DNA from: CAVTWH01 sp963738365
GTDB lineage: Bacteria; Actinomycetota; Actinomycetes; Mycobacteriales; Micromonosporaceae
NCBI GenBank assembly: GCA_963738365.1
Contig: CAVTWH010000004.1
Location: forward strand, 165,901-229,900
Direction: 5' to 3'
DNA length: 64,000 nt
Positions 8,539-19,572 of the stretch are shown one piece after another. A program made the translations under genes and the position numbers. The stretch's first letter is position 1. Every line of letters starts with the position of its first letter. The notes under the pieces are model-generated. The model had not been told where the DNA came from and ran no database searches. It saw only the letters and a list, made by a program, of their open reading frames with translations.

Positions 8539-9419
8539 GGCTGCACAGTCCGGTGGACGCGCTCGGCCAGCCGTTCCTGCAGCACGCCCTGCTCGCCGGT
8601 ACCCTCGTCGGCCTGGCCTGCGGCCTGATCGGCTACTTCCTGGTGCTGCGCGGCCAGGTCTTCACCGCGGACGCGCTCTCCCACGTGGCCTTCACCGGCG
8701 CGCTCGCCGCGCTCGCCTTCGGCCTCGACCCGCGGCTGGGTGTCTTCGTGCTGACCGTCGCCGTCGCCCTCGGCATGGGGGTGCTGGGCCGCCGCGGCCG
8801 CCCCGACGACGTGGTGATCGGTGGGGTGTTCGCCTGGCTGCTCGGGCTCGGCGTCTTCTTTCTCAACATCTACGCCAACAGCCGCAGCGGCTCGGGCAAC
8901 GGCTCGGCCAGCGTCGCCGTGCTGTTCGGCTCCATTTTCGGCCTGTCCGGCCGGCGGGCGCTGGTCACCGCCCTGGTCGCCGCGCTGATCTGCGGCCTGC
9001 TGCTGCTGATCGCCCGCCCGCTGCTGTTCGCCAGCCTGGACGAGGCGGTGGCGGCGGCCCGCGGGGTCCCGGTCCGCCTGCTGGGGCTGGGCTTCCTCGC
9101 CCTGGTCGGCGCTACCGCCGCCGAGGCCAGCCAGGTGGTCGGGGCGCTGCTCATCCTCGGCCTGTTGGCCGCCCCGGCCGGGGCGGCCAACAGGCTGACC
9201 AGCCGGCCGTGGCGGGCGTTGGCGCTGTCCGCCGCCGCCGCCGTACTCAGCGTCTGGCTCGGCCTGCTGGCCAGCGCGGCGGTGGACCAGCTGCCGCCGA
9301 GCTTCGCCATCCTCGCCGTCGCCACCCTGATCTACCTGCTCGCCGGCGCGCTCAGCGCGTGGCCGCGGCGCCCGGCCGCGTCGCCGGTCGGCGCGGCGGT
9401 CCCGGAGCGGACCGGATGA
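8535..9419 (+). CDS. Zinc ABC transporter permease, second copy (ZnuB family)
   Basis: A second ABC-3 type permease of 294 aa with eight to nine membrane helices. It carries FLVLRGQVFTADALSHVAFTG near the N-terminus and LLILGLLAAPAGAANRL near the C-terminus, matching the first permease in architecture with low apparent identity. The start ATG at 8535 overlaps the preceding stop (ATGA). The last 20 residues are Pro/Ala-rich and probably cytoplasmic. It closes the zinc operon. Confidence 0.87.
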   Translation: MRLHSPVDALGQPFLQHALLAGTLVGLACGLIGYFLVLRGQVFTADALSHVAFTGALAALAFGLDPRLGVFVLTVAVALGMGVLGRRGRPDDVVIGGVFAWLLGLGVFFLNIYANSRSGSGNGSASVAVLFGSIFGLSGRRALVTALVAALICGLLLLIARPLLFASLDEAVAAARGVPVRLLGLGFLALVGATAAEASQVVGALLILGLLAAPAGAANRLTSRPWRALALSAAAAVLSVWLGLLASAAVDQLPPSFAILAVATLIYLLAGALSAWPRRPAASPVGAAVPERTG

Positions 9420-9469
9420 GCCGGACCACCGGCAGGTAGCCGGCCGGTCGGCAACGGTAGCGTCGCGGC

Positions 9470-10723
9470 GTGGACATCGGCATGATCGTGGCGGTCGTGG
9501 TGCTCCTGGCGATCATCCCGACCAGCCACTGGTACCTGTGGCGCCGGCTGGTCCGGGACACCATGCCGTCACGGGCCGCCCGGATCACCGGCGCGGTGCT
9601 GCTCACCCTGCTGGCGCTGGCCGTCCCGGCGGCCGTGGCCAGCCGCAGCGCGCTGCCGGGGCTGGCCGTCGTCGGGTACCTCTGGCTGGCCCTGTGGTTC
9701 TACGCCCTGCTGGCGCTGGCGGTCACCGAACTGATCCGCCCGGTACTCAACCGAACCCTGCGCCGCCGCGCCGTCGCGCGGAGCGCTGCCCCGGTGAGCG
9801 TCGCCTCACCACCCGACGCGGTGAGCAGCGAGCCGGCCCCGCCCGACAGTGCCGGGCCAGGCGAGGGGCGGCCCGGCCGGGGTGCTGACGTCGCCCCGGA
9901 TCCCGGGCGGCGGCTGCTGGTGAGCCGGACGCTGGCCGTCGGGGCCGGCCTGGTCGCCGCCGGTACCGTCGGCTACGGCGCCACCCAGGCGCTGGGCCGG
10001 CCGCGCATCCGCCGGGTCACCGTCGAACTGGCCAAGCTGCCCCGCGCCCGGGACGGCTACCGCATCGCGCTCATCTCCGACCTGCACCTCGGCCCGCTCA
10101 ACGGGCGCGGTCGCACCGAACGGATCGTGGCGCTGGTCAACAGCCTCTCCGCCGACGCGGTGGCGATCTGCGGTGACCTCGTCGACGGCACCGTCGCGGA
10201 GCTGGGCGCGGCGGCGGCGCCGCTGGCCGGGCTACGCGCCCGGGACGGCGCCTTCTTCGTCACCGGTAACCACGACTACTACTCCGGCTACCGGCCGTGG
10301 CTGGACGAGGTGGCGTCACTGGGCATCAAGCCGCTGCACAACGCCCGTACCGACCTGGGCGGCCTGATCCTGGCCGGGGTGAACGACGCCACCGGCGGCG
10401 GCTACGGCGACCCGCCCGACTACCCCGGCACGCTGGCCGGCCGGGACACCACCGTGCCGGTGGTGCTGCTGGCCCACCAACCGGTCCAGGTGCACGAGGC
10501 CGCCCGGTACGGGGTGGATCTGCAGCTGTCCGGGCACACCCACGGCGGGCAGATGGTGCCGTTCAACTTCGTGGTCCGGGCGGTGCAGCCGGTTGTCTCC
10601 GGGTACGCCGTGGTCGACGGGGTGCAGCTGTTCGTCACCAACGGGGTGGGCTTCTGGGGGCCGCCGGTCCGGGTCGGCGCGCCGGCCGACGTCACCCTGG
10701 TACGGCTGCGCGCCCCGGCCTGA
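9470..10723 (+). CDS. Membrane-anchored metallophosphoesterase
   Basis: Calcineurin-like phosphoesterase of 417 aa, of the YaeI/YkuE type. The N-terminal 90 residues form several membrane helices, followed by a Pro/Ser linker and another hydrophobic segment (residues 150-175). The catalytic domain shows all dimetal motifs: DLHLG, GDLVDG, GNHDYY and SGHTHGGQM. The predicted location is the membrane with an exposed phosphoesterase domain. The substrate is unknown; related enzymes act on phospholipid or cell-wall phosphoesters. The start is GTG 9470; GTG 9488 inside the first helix is an alternative. It is 21 bp upstream of the NAD kinase gene and may be co-transcribed with it. Confidence 0.88.
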   Translation: MDIGMIVAVVVLLAIIPTSHWYLWRRLVRDTMPSRAARITGAVLLTLLALAVPAAVASRSALPGLAVVGYLWLALWFYALLALAVTELIRPVLNRTLRRRAVARSAAPVSVASPPDAVSSEPAPPDSAGPGEGRPGRGADVAPDPGRRLLVSRTLAVGAGLVAAGTVGYGATQALGRPRIRRVTVELAKLPRARDGYRIALISDLHLGPLNGRGRTERIVALVNSLSADAVAICGDLVDGTVAELGAAAAPLAGLRARDGAFFVTGNHDYYSGYRPWLDEVASLGIKPLHNARTDLGGLILAGVNDATGGGYGDPPDYPGTLAGRDTTVPVVLLAHQPVQVHEAARYGVDLQLSGHTHGGQMVPFNFVVRAVQPVVSGYAVVDGVQLFVTNGVGFWGPPVRVGAPADVTLVRLRAPA

Positions 10724-10744
10724 ACCGGGCACTAGCCTGGGGGC

Positions 10745-11764
10745 GTGCTGTGTCAGCGGATCGGGTTGGTGGTCCACCAGGGTCGGCGCGCCGCCGTGCA
10801 GGCGGCCACGCAGGTCCGCGACTGGGCCGCGGGCCAGGGCATCGAGGTGAGCGACGTCGACGTCTGGGACTTCGACTGGGTCTCCGGGCGCCGGCGCAAC
10901 GCGCGGGAGGAGGTGGCCGCCTCCGGCCACCCGGACCTGATCCTCACCATCGGCGGCGACGGCACCTTCCTGCGCGGTGCCCGGATCGCGATGGCCGACG
11001 GGGTACCGGTGCTGGGCGTCAACGTGGGCCGGGTCGGCTTCCTCACCGAGGTCGAGCCGGCCGACGTGTGCCCGGCGCTGGAGTCGTTCCGGCAGGGGCG
11101 GGCGCGGATCGAGGAGCGGCTGGTCCTCACCGCCCGGGCGGCCCGGCCGCTGGAGATCCCCGAGCAGATGCAGGCCCTGCTCTGCTACGGGCGGGGTCCG
11201 CTGCTGCCCCCGCCGCCGTACCGGCGCGACGACGGCCCGGGCCTGGAGTTGGACGTGCACGCGGTCAACGACATCGTCTTCGAGAAGCTGGCCCGGGACC
11301 GGCAGGCCAGCCTCGCGGTGGAGGTGGACGGTACGCCGTTCGCCGCCTACTCGGCCGATGCGCTGATGGTGGCCAGCCCCACCGGCTCGACGGCGTACAA
11401 CTTCGCCGCCGGAGGGCCGGTGGTCTCCCCGCGTACCCGGGCCATGGTCTTCACCCCGGTGGCCCCGCACATGGTGTTCAACCGCAGCGTGGTGGTCTCC
11501 GCCGAGGAGGCGGTGCGGGTCCGGGTGCTGCGCCGCTCCGGCCAGGTGGCGGTCAGCGTGGACGGGCAGCTGCGCGGCGTACTCGATCCGGGTGACTGGG
11601 TCAGCGTGCAGGCCGCGGCGCAGCCGCTGCGGCTGGTCCGCATCCACCCGGTCGACTTCTACGCCCGGCTGCGCCAGCGTTTCGGCTTCACCGACGCCCC
11701 GGCGGCCGTTGTCGACGGCGCCCCGGCGGACCGGGCTGTCGCGGACGACGCCGGTTCGCTCTGA
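10745..11764 (+). CDS. nadK: NAD kinase
   Basis: Phosphorylates NAD+ to NADP+. The 339-aa protein has the GGDGT motif (ILTIGGDGTFLRGAR), the NAD-contacting segment VNDIVFEK and the Gly-rich stretch SPTGSTAYNFAAGGP. It is about 40 residues longer than typical NadK because of an insertion near residues 140-165 (Pro-rich, around LLPPPPYRR) and an acidic C-terminal tail. The start is GTG 10745. Actinomycetes often carry two NAD kinases; this extended form may be a second paralogue, which cannot be tested from this window. Confidence 0.92.
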   Translation: MLCQRIGLVVHQGRRAAVQAATQVRDWAAGQGIEVSDVDVWDFDWVSGRRRNAREEVAASGHPDLILTIGGDGTFLRGARIAMADGVPVLGVNVGRVGFLTEVEPADVCPALESFRQGRARIEERLVLTARAARPLEIPEQMQALLCYGRGPLLPPPPYRRDDGPGLELDVHAVNDIVFEKLARDRQASLAVEVDGTPFAAYSADALMVASPTGSTAYNFAAGGPVVSPRTRAMVFTPVAPHMVFNRSVVVSAEEAVRVRVLRRSGQVAVSVDGQLRGVLDPGDWVSVQAAAQPLRLVRIHPVDFYARLRQRFGFTDAPAAVVDGAPADRAVADDAGSL

Positions 11765-11784
11765 CCTCGGGCGTGGGCCGAGGT
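11764..11784 (+). terminator. Hairpin after nadK
   Basis: Perfect 7-bp stem ACCTCGG / CCGAGGT with a 7-base loop, starting at the last base of nadK. There is no clear T-tract. It may end nadK transcription before the ABC operon that starts at 11830. Confidence 0.45.
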
Positions 11785-11829
11785 AAACCCGGTGGCGCGG
11801 CGGCCGGGCGCGGGTAAGGATGGTCGGTT

Positions 11830-12719
<890 letters not shown>

Positions 12720-12723
<4 letters not shown>

Positions 12724-13550
12724 GCAGCGACATCTACGCCAGCTACGGTCCGGCGGCCGCCTCGTTCTGGCGGGTGATGGCGATCGTCCGGCGGCACGCC
12801 TGGGTGCTGTGGCGCAGCCCGCACCGGCTCTTCGACGTGGTGGTGTGGCCGGCCGTGGACGTGGTGCTGTTCGGCTCGATCGGGCTGTTCGCGGCCAGCC
12901 GGGCCACCACCGGTACCAGCCAGGTGGCGCTCTACCTGATGGTCGGCGTGGTGCTCTGGCACGTGGTGTACCAGGCACAGATCTCACTCGCCACCGGCGT
13001 GCTGGAGGAGACGTGGTCGCGCAGCGTGCTCAACCTGCTCGCCACGCCGATGAAGGAGTGGGAGTACGTCGCCGGGGTGGCGCTGTTCGGCCTGGTGAAG
13101 CTGGTCGCCGGGGTCGGCTGCGTGGCGCTGATCGCCTGGCTGGCGTATTCGTTCAGCATCACCTCGGTGGGCTTCGGGCTGATCCCGATCGCGCTGCTGC
13201 TGCTCTTCATCGGCTGGGCGATCGCACTGTTCGTGACCGGTCTGGTGCTGCGCTTCGGCAACGGTGCGGAGGCGTTCGCCTGGGGGGTGCTGTTCGTGGT
13301 GATGCCGCTGTCCGGGGTGTTCTACCCGGTGCAGGCGCTGCCGGCGGTGCTGCGCCCGATCGGCCAGGTGCTGCCCACCACGCACGCCTTCGCGGCCGGT
13401 CGGGCGTTTGCCCTGGGCGAGCCGGTGCCCTGGCACGAGCTGGCGCTGGCCACCGTCGGTACCGCGGTGGCGGTCGCGGTGAGCCTGGCCTACCTGGGCT
13501 GGATGCTGCGGGTCTTCCGTAGCCGGGGGTATGTGACCCGCTACTCCTGA
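12720..13550 (+). CDS. ABC-2 type exporter permease
   Basis: Membrane permease of 276 aa with six predicted helices, partner of the ATPase encoded immediately upstream (4-bp overlap). The ABC-2 signature region is recognisable in the C-terminal half (PLSGVFYPVQALP, then LPTTHAFAAGR). The start is GTG 12720. It resembles the permeases of daunorubicin- or teichoate-type exporters, but nothing nearby names a substrate. It ends 10 bp before the convergent methyltransferase-like gene. Confidence 0.88.
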
Positions 13551-13560
13551 CCGGCCCGGC

Positions 13561-14421
13561 TCAGCGTTCCTGCGGGACGAGGGCGTTGGGCGGCGGCAGC
13601 GGAGACTCGGTGGCCCGGGCGTCGTCCACCGGCCGGGCCCCGGCGACGAACTTCGCCAGGTCGCCGCCGTGCAGCACCCGGCCGGGGAAGACGTCGCGGG
13701 CCGCCGCCCGGGTGAGCGCCGTCAGCGGCAGCTCCCGCTGGGCGGCGGCGAGCACCACGTTGCCGTACCGGCGCCCGCGCAGCATCCCCGGGTCGGCCAG
13801 CAGGTAGACCTGGGCGAAGGCGGTACCCAGGGTGGCCACCTGGGTACGGGTGAACGACAGCGGCGGCAGGTCGGCGATGTTGGCGGCGAACGTGCCGTGC
13901 GGCCGCAGTACCCGGGCCACCTGGGCGGCGAACTCGCTGCTGGCCACCGAGCGGGGCATCTGCGCGGCGCTGTAGACGTCGGCGATGACCAGGTCGTACC
14001 GGGCCTCGCCGGTGGCTTCGACGACCTCGCGGGCGTCGCCCGCGCGGACCCGGATGTCGGCGCCGCGGGGCAGCGGCAGCTCGCGGCGGACCAGCGCGGT
14101 CAGCTCCGGGTCGCGTTCGACCACCCGCTGGCGCGAGCCGGGGCGGGTGGCCGCGACGTAGCGGGCCATGCTCAGCGCACCCCCGCCCAGGTGCAGCACG
14201 GACAGCGGCGCGCCGGCCGGCGCCGCGGTGTCGATGAGGCTGGCCAGCCGGCGCATGTACTCGAACTCCAGCCGGGTCGGGTCGGCCAGGTCGACGTGCG
14301 ACTGGGGCACGCCGTCGACCAGCAGGGTGTAGCTGTCCGCGCGGTCGCGGTCGGGGACCAGGGCGACGGTGCCGTAGCGGGTGCGGTGTCCGGGCGCCGC
14401 GGTGTCCCGCCGCGCGGTCAC
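13561..14421 (-). CDS. Spermidine-synthase-like methyltransferase-fold protein
   Basis: A 286-aa Rossmann-fold protein of the spermine/spermidine synthase superfamily. The SAM/dcSAM-binding loop VLHLGGGALSMARY, the acidic residue in VVERDPE and the GDAREVV and LVIADVYSAAQMP segments are visible. It lacks the N-terminal tetramerisation region of true SpeE, so a polyamine synthase role is uncertain. The GTG start at 14421 overlaps the stop of the marR gene (GTGA), so the regulator and this enzyme are translationally coupled. Similar short homologues are common in actinomycetes with unknown products. Confidence 0.8.
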   Translation of the reverse strand: MTARRDTAAPGHRTRYGTVALVPDRDRADSYTLLVDGVPQSHVDLADPTRLEFEYMRRLASLIDTAAPAGAPLSVLHLGGGALSMARYVAATRPGSRQRVVERDPELTALVRRELPLPRGADIRVRAGDAREVVEATGEARYDLVIADVYSAAQMPRSVASSEFAAQVARVLRPHGTFAANIADLPPLSFTRTQVATLGTAFAQVYLLADPGMLRGRRYGNVVLAAAQRELPLTALTRAAARDVFPGRVLHGGDLAKFVAGARPVDDARATESPLPPPNALVPQER

Positions 14422-14924
14422 CGCCGGGCCCGCACCGGCGTGGCGGCCGGGACCGCCGCCGGGTCGGGCGCGGCGCGGTCCGGCCCGTCTGCCGGCTCGC
14501 CGGCCTGGCAGAGCACCCGCAGCGCCTGGCAGACCAGCTCCAGGTCGGTGGGGGAGATGCGGGCGAGGCGCTGGCGCAGCCGCTGGGTACCGGCGGTGAC
14601 GATGCTGTCGCCCAGCCGGGCGCCCTCCTCGGTCAGGTCGATCCGGCGTACCCGCCGGTCGTTGGGGTCCTCGCGGCGGGTGACCAGGCCGTGGGCGACC
14701 ATCCGGTCCACGATGCCGGTCAGGGTGGCGAGGCTGATGCCCAGGCCGCGGGCCAACTCCTGGCCGCCGGCCGGCCCGTCGTGGTGCAGGGTGAGCAGCA
14801 GCCGCAGCTGCGACATGGTCAGCGCGGAGTGGAACAGCGGGTTGGTGCGGTCGCTTGCGAAACTGCGCTGAAGTTGGCGCTGGGCATCGATGATCTCGCT
14901 GATCAGCGCATCCGTGTCGGTCAT
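14418..14924 (-). CDS. MarR-family transcriptional regulator
   Basis: Winged-helix regulator of 168 aa. The helix-turn-helix and wing are seen as LTMSQLRLLLTL, GISLATLTGIVDRMVAHGLV and the MarR wing REDPNDRRVRRIDLTEEG. I chose the ATG at 14924 because AGGAGG (14929-14934) is four bases upstream; GTG 14927 would be too close. The C-terminal 35 residues are Pro/Ala-rich. It is the first gene of a coupled pair with the spermidine-synthase-like gene; ligand unknown. Confidence 0.88.
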   Translation of the reverse strand: MTDTDALISEIIDAQRQLQRSFASDRTNPLFHSALTMSQLRLLLTLHHDGPAGGQELARGLGISLATLTGIVDRMVAHGLVTRREDPNDRRVRRIDLTEEGARLGDSIVTAGTQRLRQRLARISPTDLELVCQALRVLCQAGEPADGPDRAAPDPAAVPAATPVRARR

Positions 14925-15313
14925 CACACCTCCTCTCGTCGGCCGGCAGGAGCAGGCTGTTGCCGGCGCAACCGGGGGCGCCGGGTGCCGGCGTGGGGCG
15001 GCTCCTCAGCAACGTATCAGGCTCCCCACGGACAATGAACTATTCGGGTAGCGCATACTGTTTGCGCTGGCCAGAGTAAATGTACCCGCCGGGTCGGCAG
15101 CCGTACGGGGCGGCTGGGCCGGTGCGTCGCTCACTGTCGGCCACCGTGTGGGACTGCGGGTAACGGGGTCGCCGGGAGCGCCGACACACGACAAAATGAA
15201 CACCCCGTCCGCGTGCGGATGGCGGTGAGCTGACATCCTGGGTAACTCGGGAACGCGCTGCTTGATCAACACGCGTCCGCGTTACTCCCCACGGAGAAAC
15301 GGAGGCTTGTCCG
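14925..15313. other. 389-bp divergent intergenic region
   Basis: Lies between marR (leftward) and the PAP2 gene (rightward) and should hold both promoters. The GC content is lower than in the genes. It contains a palindrome at 15050-15068 (listed separately). I see no coding region or RNA gene. Confidence 0.5.
15050..15068. promoter_or_regulatory. Palindrome upstream of marR, possible operator
   Basis: Inverted repeat AGCGCA / TGCGCT with a 7-base spacer, about 126 bp upstream of the marR start. MarR proteins usually bind palindromes of this size near their own promoter. The site is visible; its role is inferred. Confidence 0.3.
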
Positions 15314-16327
15314 GTGGCGCAGGAGGCCCTCACCGAAGCATCCATCCACCCGTCCGTCCCGCCCGCCCAGCAGCGTCGACCGCTGGCGGTGCTGCGTGCC
15401 CTGGTCGTCGAGGTCGTCCTGCTCGGCGTCATGTTCGCCGTGTACGAGCTGGGCCGGCATCTGGCCGACGCCGAGTCCGACGAGGCGATCGTGCACGCGC
15501 ACCGGGTCTGGCACCTGGAACGGCTGCTCGCGCTCCCCTCCGAGCTCAGCATCCAGCACTGGGTGCTGGCCCAGGCCGACGACGTCGCCCGGCTGGCCAA
15601 CCTCTACTACGTCGGCGTGCACTTCCCGGCCACCTTCGCCGTGCTGGCCTGGCTGTTCGTCTGGCACCGGGGGCAGTACCTGCGGGTCCGTACCGAGCTG
15701 ATCCTCTCGACGGCGATCGCGCTGCTCATCCACATGAACTACCCGCTGGCGCCGCCCCGGCTGGTGCCCGAATTCGGCATCGTGGACACCATGGTGACCG
15801 TCGGCCCGTCGGCCTATCCGGAGAGCACCACCAGCGGCTTCGCCAACCAGTTCGCAGCGATGCCGTCCCTGCACGTCGGCTGGGCGGTGCTGGTGGCGAT
15901 CGCGGTGATCCGGGTGTACCGCAGCCGGTGGCGCTGGGCCGCCCTGCTCTACCCGACCGCCACCTGGTCGGTGGTGGTGATCACCGGCAACCACTACATC
16001 CTCGACGGGATCATCGGCAGCCTCATCGTGATCGTCGCGGTCGCCGCCTGCGGACTGGTCCCGCGCTGGCGGGGTGGCCGTTACCCGGTACCGGCGACCC
16101 GGACCACGGCGCCTGTCCCGGCCACCGCCCTGGCCCTGCTCACCGACCCGCTGATCCGGGCCGCCGGCCGGCTCGGCCCGCTGTCCAGCCTGGCTCCGCA
16201 GCGGCCGGAGACGCACCCCGTGGGGGTACCCGGGGCGGAGGCGGCCGGGCTCGACGTCAAGCTGCCGGCCAGCCGACCCGCGTCCCGACACTCGGGTGAC
16301 GAGCTCCAGGACGCCCGCTCGCACTGA
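15314..16327 (+). CDS. PAP2-superfamily membrane phosphatase/transferase-like protein
   Basis: Membrane protein of 337 aa with about six helices, of the AUR1/inositolphosphotransferase-like branch of the PAP2 superfamily. The two recognisable phosphatase motifs are PSLHVGWA and GNHYILDGIIG, with the conserved histidines. The likely reaction is transfer or hydrolysis at a lipid phosphate. The start is GTG 15314, with GGAGG at 15301-15305. The last 60 residues are polar and probably cytoplasmic. Confidence 0.85.
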   Translation: MAQEALTEASIHPSVPPAQQRRPLAVLRALVVEVVLLGVMFAVYELGRHLADAESDEAIVHAHRVWHLERLLALPSELSIQHWVLAQADDVARLANLYYVGVHFPATFAVLAWLFVWHRGQYLRVRTELILSTAIALLIHMNYPLAPPRLVPEFGIVDTMVTVGPSAYPESTTSGFANQFAAMPSLHVGWAVLVAIAVIRVYRSRWRWAALLYPTATWSVVVITGNHYILDGIIGSLIVIVAVAACGLVPRWRGGRYPVPATRTTAPVPATALALLTDPLIRAAGRLGPLSSLAPQRPETHPVGVPGAEAAGLDVKLPASRPASRHSGDELQDARSH

Positions 16328-16342
16328 ACCACCAGCTGTACG

Positions 16343-17461
<1,119 letters not shown>

Positions 17462-17585
17462 GCGGCAAACCGTCTCGTACCCACGTTGATCGGACGTATC
17501 GTGATGTGGCCGTGCGGACGGCCGGTTCCTGGGCGAGCATGGAACCCGAGGCAGGCAACGGCAGACGAGCACGGAGGGGGCCGCG

Positions 17586-17831
17586 ATGTCCACGGCTGAG
17601 TCGCAGGAGCCGCTGCTGGCGGAGCTGCGCACGGTGGAGCAGGAGACGCAGCAGGCCCGGGCGGCCCTGGACGCGGCCCGCCGGGGCCTCGGCGGCGCCG
17701 ACACCGGTGCCGTCGACGCGGCCGAGAGCGCGGCGGACCTGACCGCGGTCGAGGAGCAGGCGGCCCTGGTCTACGCCCTCGAACTGCGCGAACGCGGCCT
17801 CCGGGAGCGGCTCGGCCTGCCCCCGCAGTAG
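17586..17831 (+). CDS. Small coiled-coil hypothetical protein
   Basis: An 81-aa acidic, helical protein (ELRTVEQETQQARAALDAAR, later ALVYALELRERGLRERLGL) with heptad-like spacing, so probably a coiled coil. It has a strong ribosome binding site (GGAGGGGG before ATG 17586). It lies 22 bp before the CitE-like gene and may be co-transcribed with it. I do not recognise the family. Confidence 0.65.
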   Translation: MSTAESQEPLLAELRTVEQETQQARAALDAARRGLGGADTGAVDAAESAADLTAVEEQAALVYALELRERGLRERLGLPPQ

Positions 17832-17853
17832 CCGCCGCCAAGGGGAGGGTGCC

Positions 17854-18573
17854 GTGCGGTCGTATCTGTATGTCCCGATCGAGGGGTCGGAGGTGGCGCG
17901 CCCGGCGCACCAGGCCGCGGACGCGGTCATCGTGGACCTGACCGGAGCCCGGGCGGCACGCGACCGGCCGGCCGCGCACGCGGTGGTCGGCGGCTGGCTC
18001 GACGCCCGTCCGCCGTCCTCGGTGTGGGCTCAGGTCAACATCGGCGACGCCGGGGTACCGGACATCCGCGCCGTGGTCGACGCGCAGCTGGCCGGCGTCT
18101 GCGTGGCCGGCGCCGAGTCGGCCAACGAACTGGCCGTGCTGGCCGTGGCGCTGGCCGAGGCGGAGGAAGCGGTCGGGCTGCCGATCGGCACCACCAAGAT
18201 CACGGCGCTGCTGCAGAGCGCCGCCGCGGTCTTCGCCGCCGCGCAGATGGCCCGCGCCCCCCGGGTCACCCGGCTGCTGCTGGGCGAGGCTGAACTCTGC
18301 GCCGACCTGGGCATCGACCCCGGCCCGGACGAGCGGGAACTGCTCTGGCTGCGGTCGCAGACGGTGGCGGCCAGCGCCGCCGCCGGCATCGCCGCCCCGA
18401 TCGGCGCCGCCTGCCCGCACCGGGCCGGCCCGGAGGCGCTGCGCCGCTCGTCCGTGGCGCTGCGCCAGCTGGGCTTCCGCGGCCGGGCCTGCGTCCACCC
18501 CGACCAGCTGCCGGTCGTCCACGAGGTGTTCGCCGGCGTCGGGCCGCCGGCCACCCAGCCGGACACCCGGTGA
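17854..18573 (+). CDS. CitE/HpcH-aldolase-like protein with degenerate active site
   Basis: A 239-aa TIM-barrel protein resembling the citrate-lyase beta/HpcH-HpaI aldolase family (RSYLYVP start, ADAVIVDL, LLLGEAELCADLGID, ACVHPDQLPVVHEVF). Key positions of the family are changed. The DLED motif reads DLTG, the substrate Arg of the RVN motif reads QVN, and the metal-binding Glu of IET reads LLQS. It is also shorter than typical CitE (about 270-300 aa). It probably does not perform the standard lyase reaction. The start GTG 17854 has GGGGAGGG upstream. Confidence 0.7.
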   Translation: MRSYLYVPIEGSEVARPAHQAADAVIVDLTGARAARDRPAAHAVVGGWLDARPPSSVWAQVNIGDAGVPDIRAVVDAQLAGVCVAGAESANELAVLAVALAEAEEAVGLPIGTTKITALLQSAAAVFAAAQMARAPRVTRLLLGEAELCADLGIDPGPDERELLWLRSQTVAASAAAGIAAPIGAACPHRAGPEALRRSSVALRQLGFRGRACVHPDQLPVVHEVFAGVGPPATQPDTR

Positions 18574-18659
18574 CCCGACGTTCACCACCGGATCATCCGG
18601 TGTTCGCCCCGCCTGCCTAACCTTCGGCCCACCCCCTCACGGCGCCTGGAGTCCCCCCG

Positions 18660-19550
18660 ATGAGTGACGACCTGCTGGCCGGCTACACGGTCCGCGACGA
18701 CGACGATGACGATCCGGTGCTGGTCACCGCCGACGGCGTCCCGGTGGACACCTGGCGCGAGGACTACCCCTACGACGAGCGGATGACCAGGCAGGAGTAC
18801 GACCGGGTCAAGCGGCTGCTCCAGATCGAGCTGCTCAAGCTGCAGAACTGGGTGAAGGAGCGGGGCGAGCGGCTGGTGATCCTCTTCGAGGGGCGCGACG
18901 CGGCCGGCAAGGGCGGCACCATCAAGCGCTTCATGGAGCACCTCAACCCGCGCGGCGCCCGGGTGGTGGCGCTGGAGAAGCCCAGCGAGCGCGAGCGGAC
19001 CCAGTGGTACTTCCAGCGCTACGTGGCCCACCTGCCGTCGGCCGGCGAGATGGTGCTGTTCGACCGGTCCTGGTACAACCGGGCCGGAGTGGAGCGGGTG
19101 ATGGGCTTCTGCGACCGGGTCGAGTACCTGGAGTTCATGCGGCAGGCGCCGGAGCTGGAGCGGATGCTGGTGCGCGCCGGGACGCACCTGGTGAAGTTCT
19201 GGTTCTCGGTGTCCCAGGACGAGCAGCGGACCCGCTTCATGATCCGCCAGGTGGATCCGGTACGCCAGTGGAAGCTGTCCCCGATGGACCTCGCCTCGCT
19301 GGACAAGTGGGACGAGTACACCGAGGCCAAGGAGGCGATGTTCTTCTCCACCGACACCGCCGACGCGCCCTGGACGGTGGTGAAGAGCAACGACAAGAAG
19401 CGGGCCCGGGTCGAGGCGATGCGGCACGTCCTGCACCGGTTCCCCTACGCCGGGCGCGACGACGAGGTGGTCGGCGCACCCGACCCGCTCATCGTGGGAC
19501 CGGCCTCGCTTGTGGTGGAGAAGCCGCGCGTCGACCGGGTCTTCCGGTAG
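18660..19550 (+). CDS. ppk2: Polyphosphate kinase 2
   Basis: Uses polyphosphate to phosphorylate nucleotides (family PPK2; probably class I, NDP to NTP). The 296-aa protein has Walker A EGRDAAGKGGTIKRF, the lid/Walker B segment FDRSWYNRAGVERVMGFC and the conserved KFWFSVSQDEQ and WKLSPMDLASLDKWDEY blocks. An unusual run of six Asp residues sits near the N-terminus (residues 13-18). It starts at ATG 18660. Convergent with the next gene; 22 bp separate them. Confidence 0.92.
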   Translation: MSDDLLAGYTVRDDDDDDPVLVTADGVPVDTWREDYPYDERMTRQEYDRVKRLLQIELLKLQNWVKERGERLVILFEGRDAAGKGGTIKRFMEHLNPRGARVVALEKPSERERTQWYFQRYVAHLPSAGEMVLFDRSWYNRAGVERVMGFCDRVEYLEFMRQAPELERMLVRAGTHLVKFWFSVSQDEQRTRFMIRQVDPVRQWKLSPMDLASLDKWDEYTEAKEAMFFSTDTADAPWTVVKSNDKKRARVEAMRHVLHRFPYAGRDDEVVGAPDPLIVGPASLVVEKPRVDRVFR

Positions 19551-19572
19551 CTGACGCTGACCCGGGCGGAGT

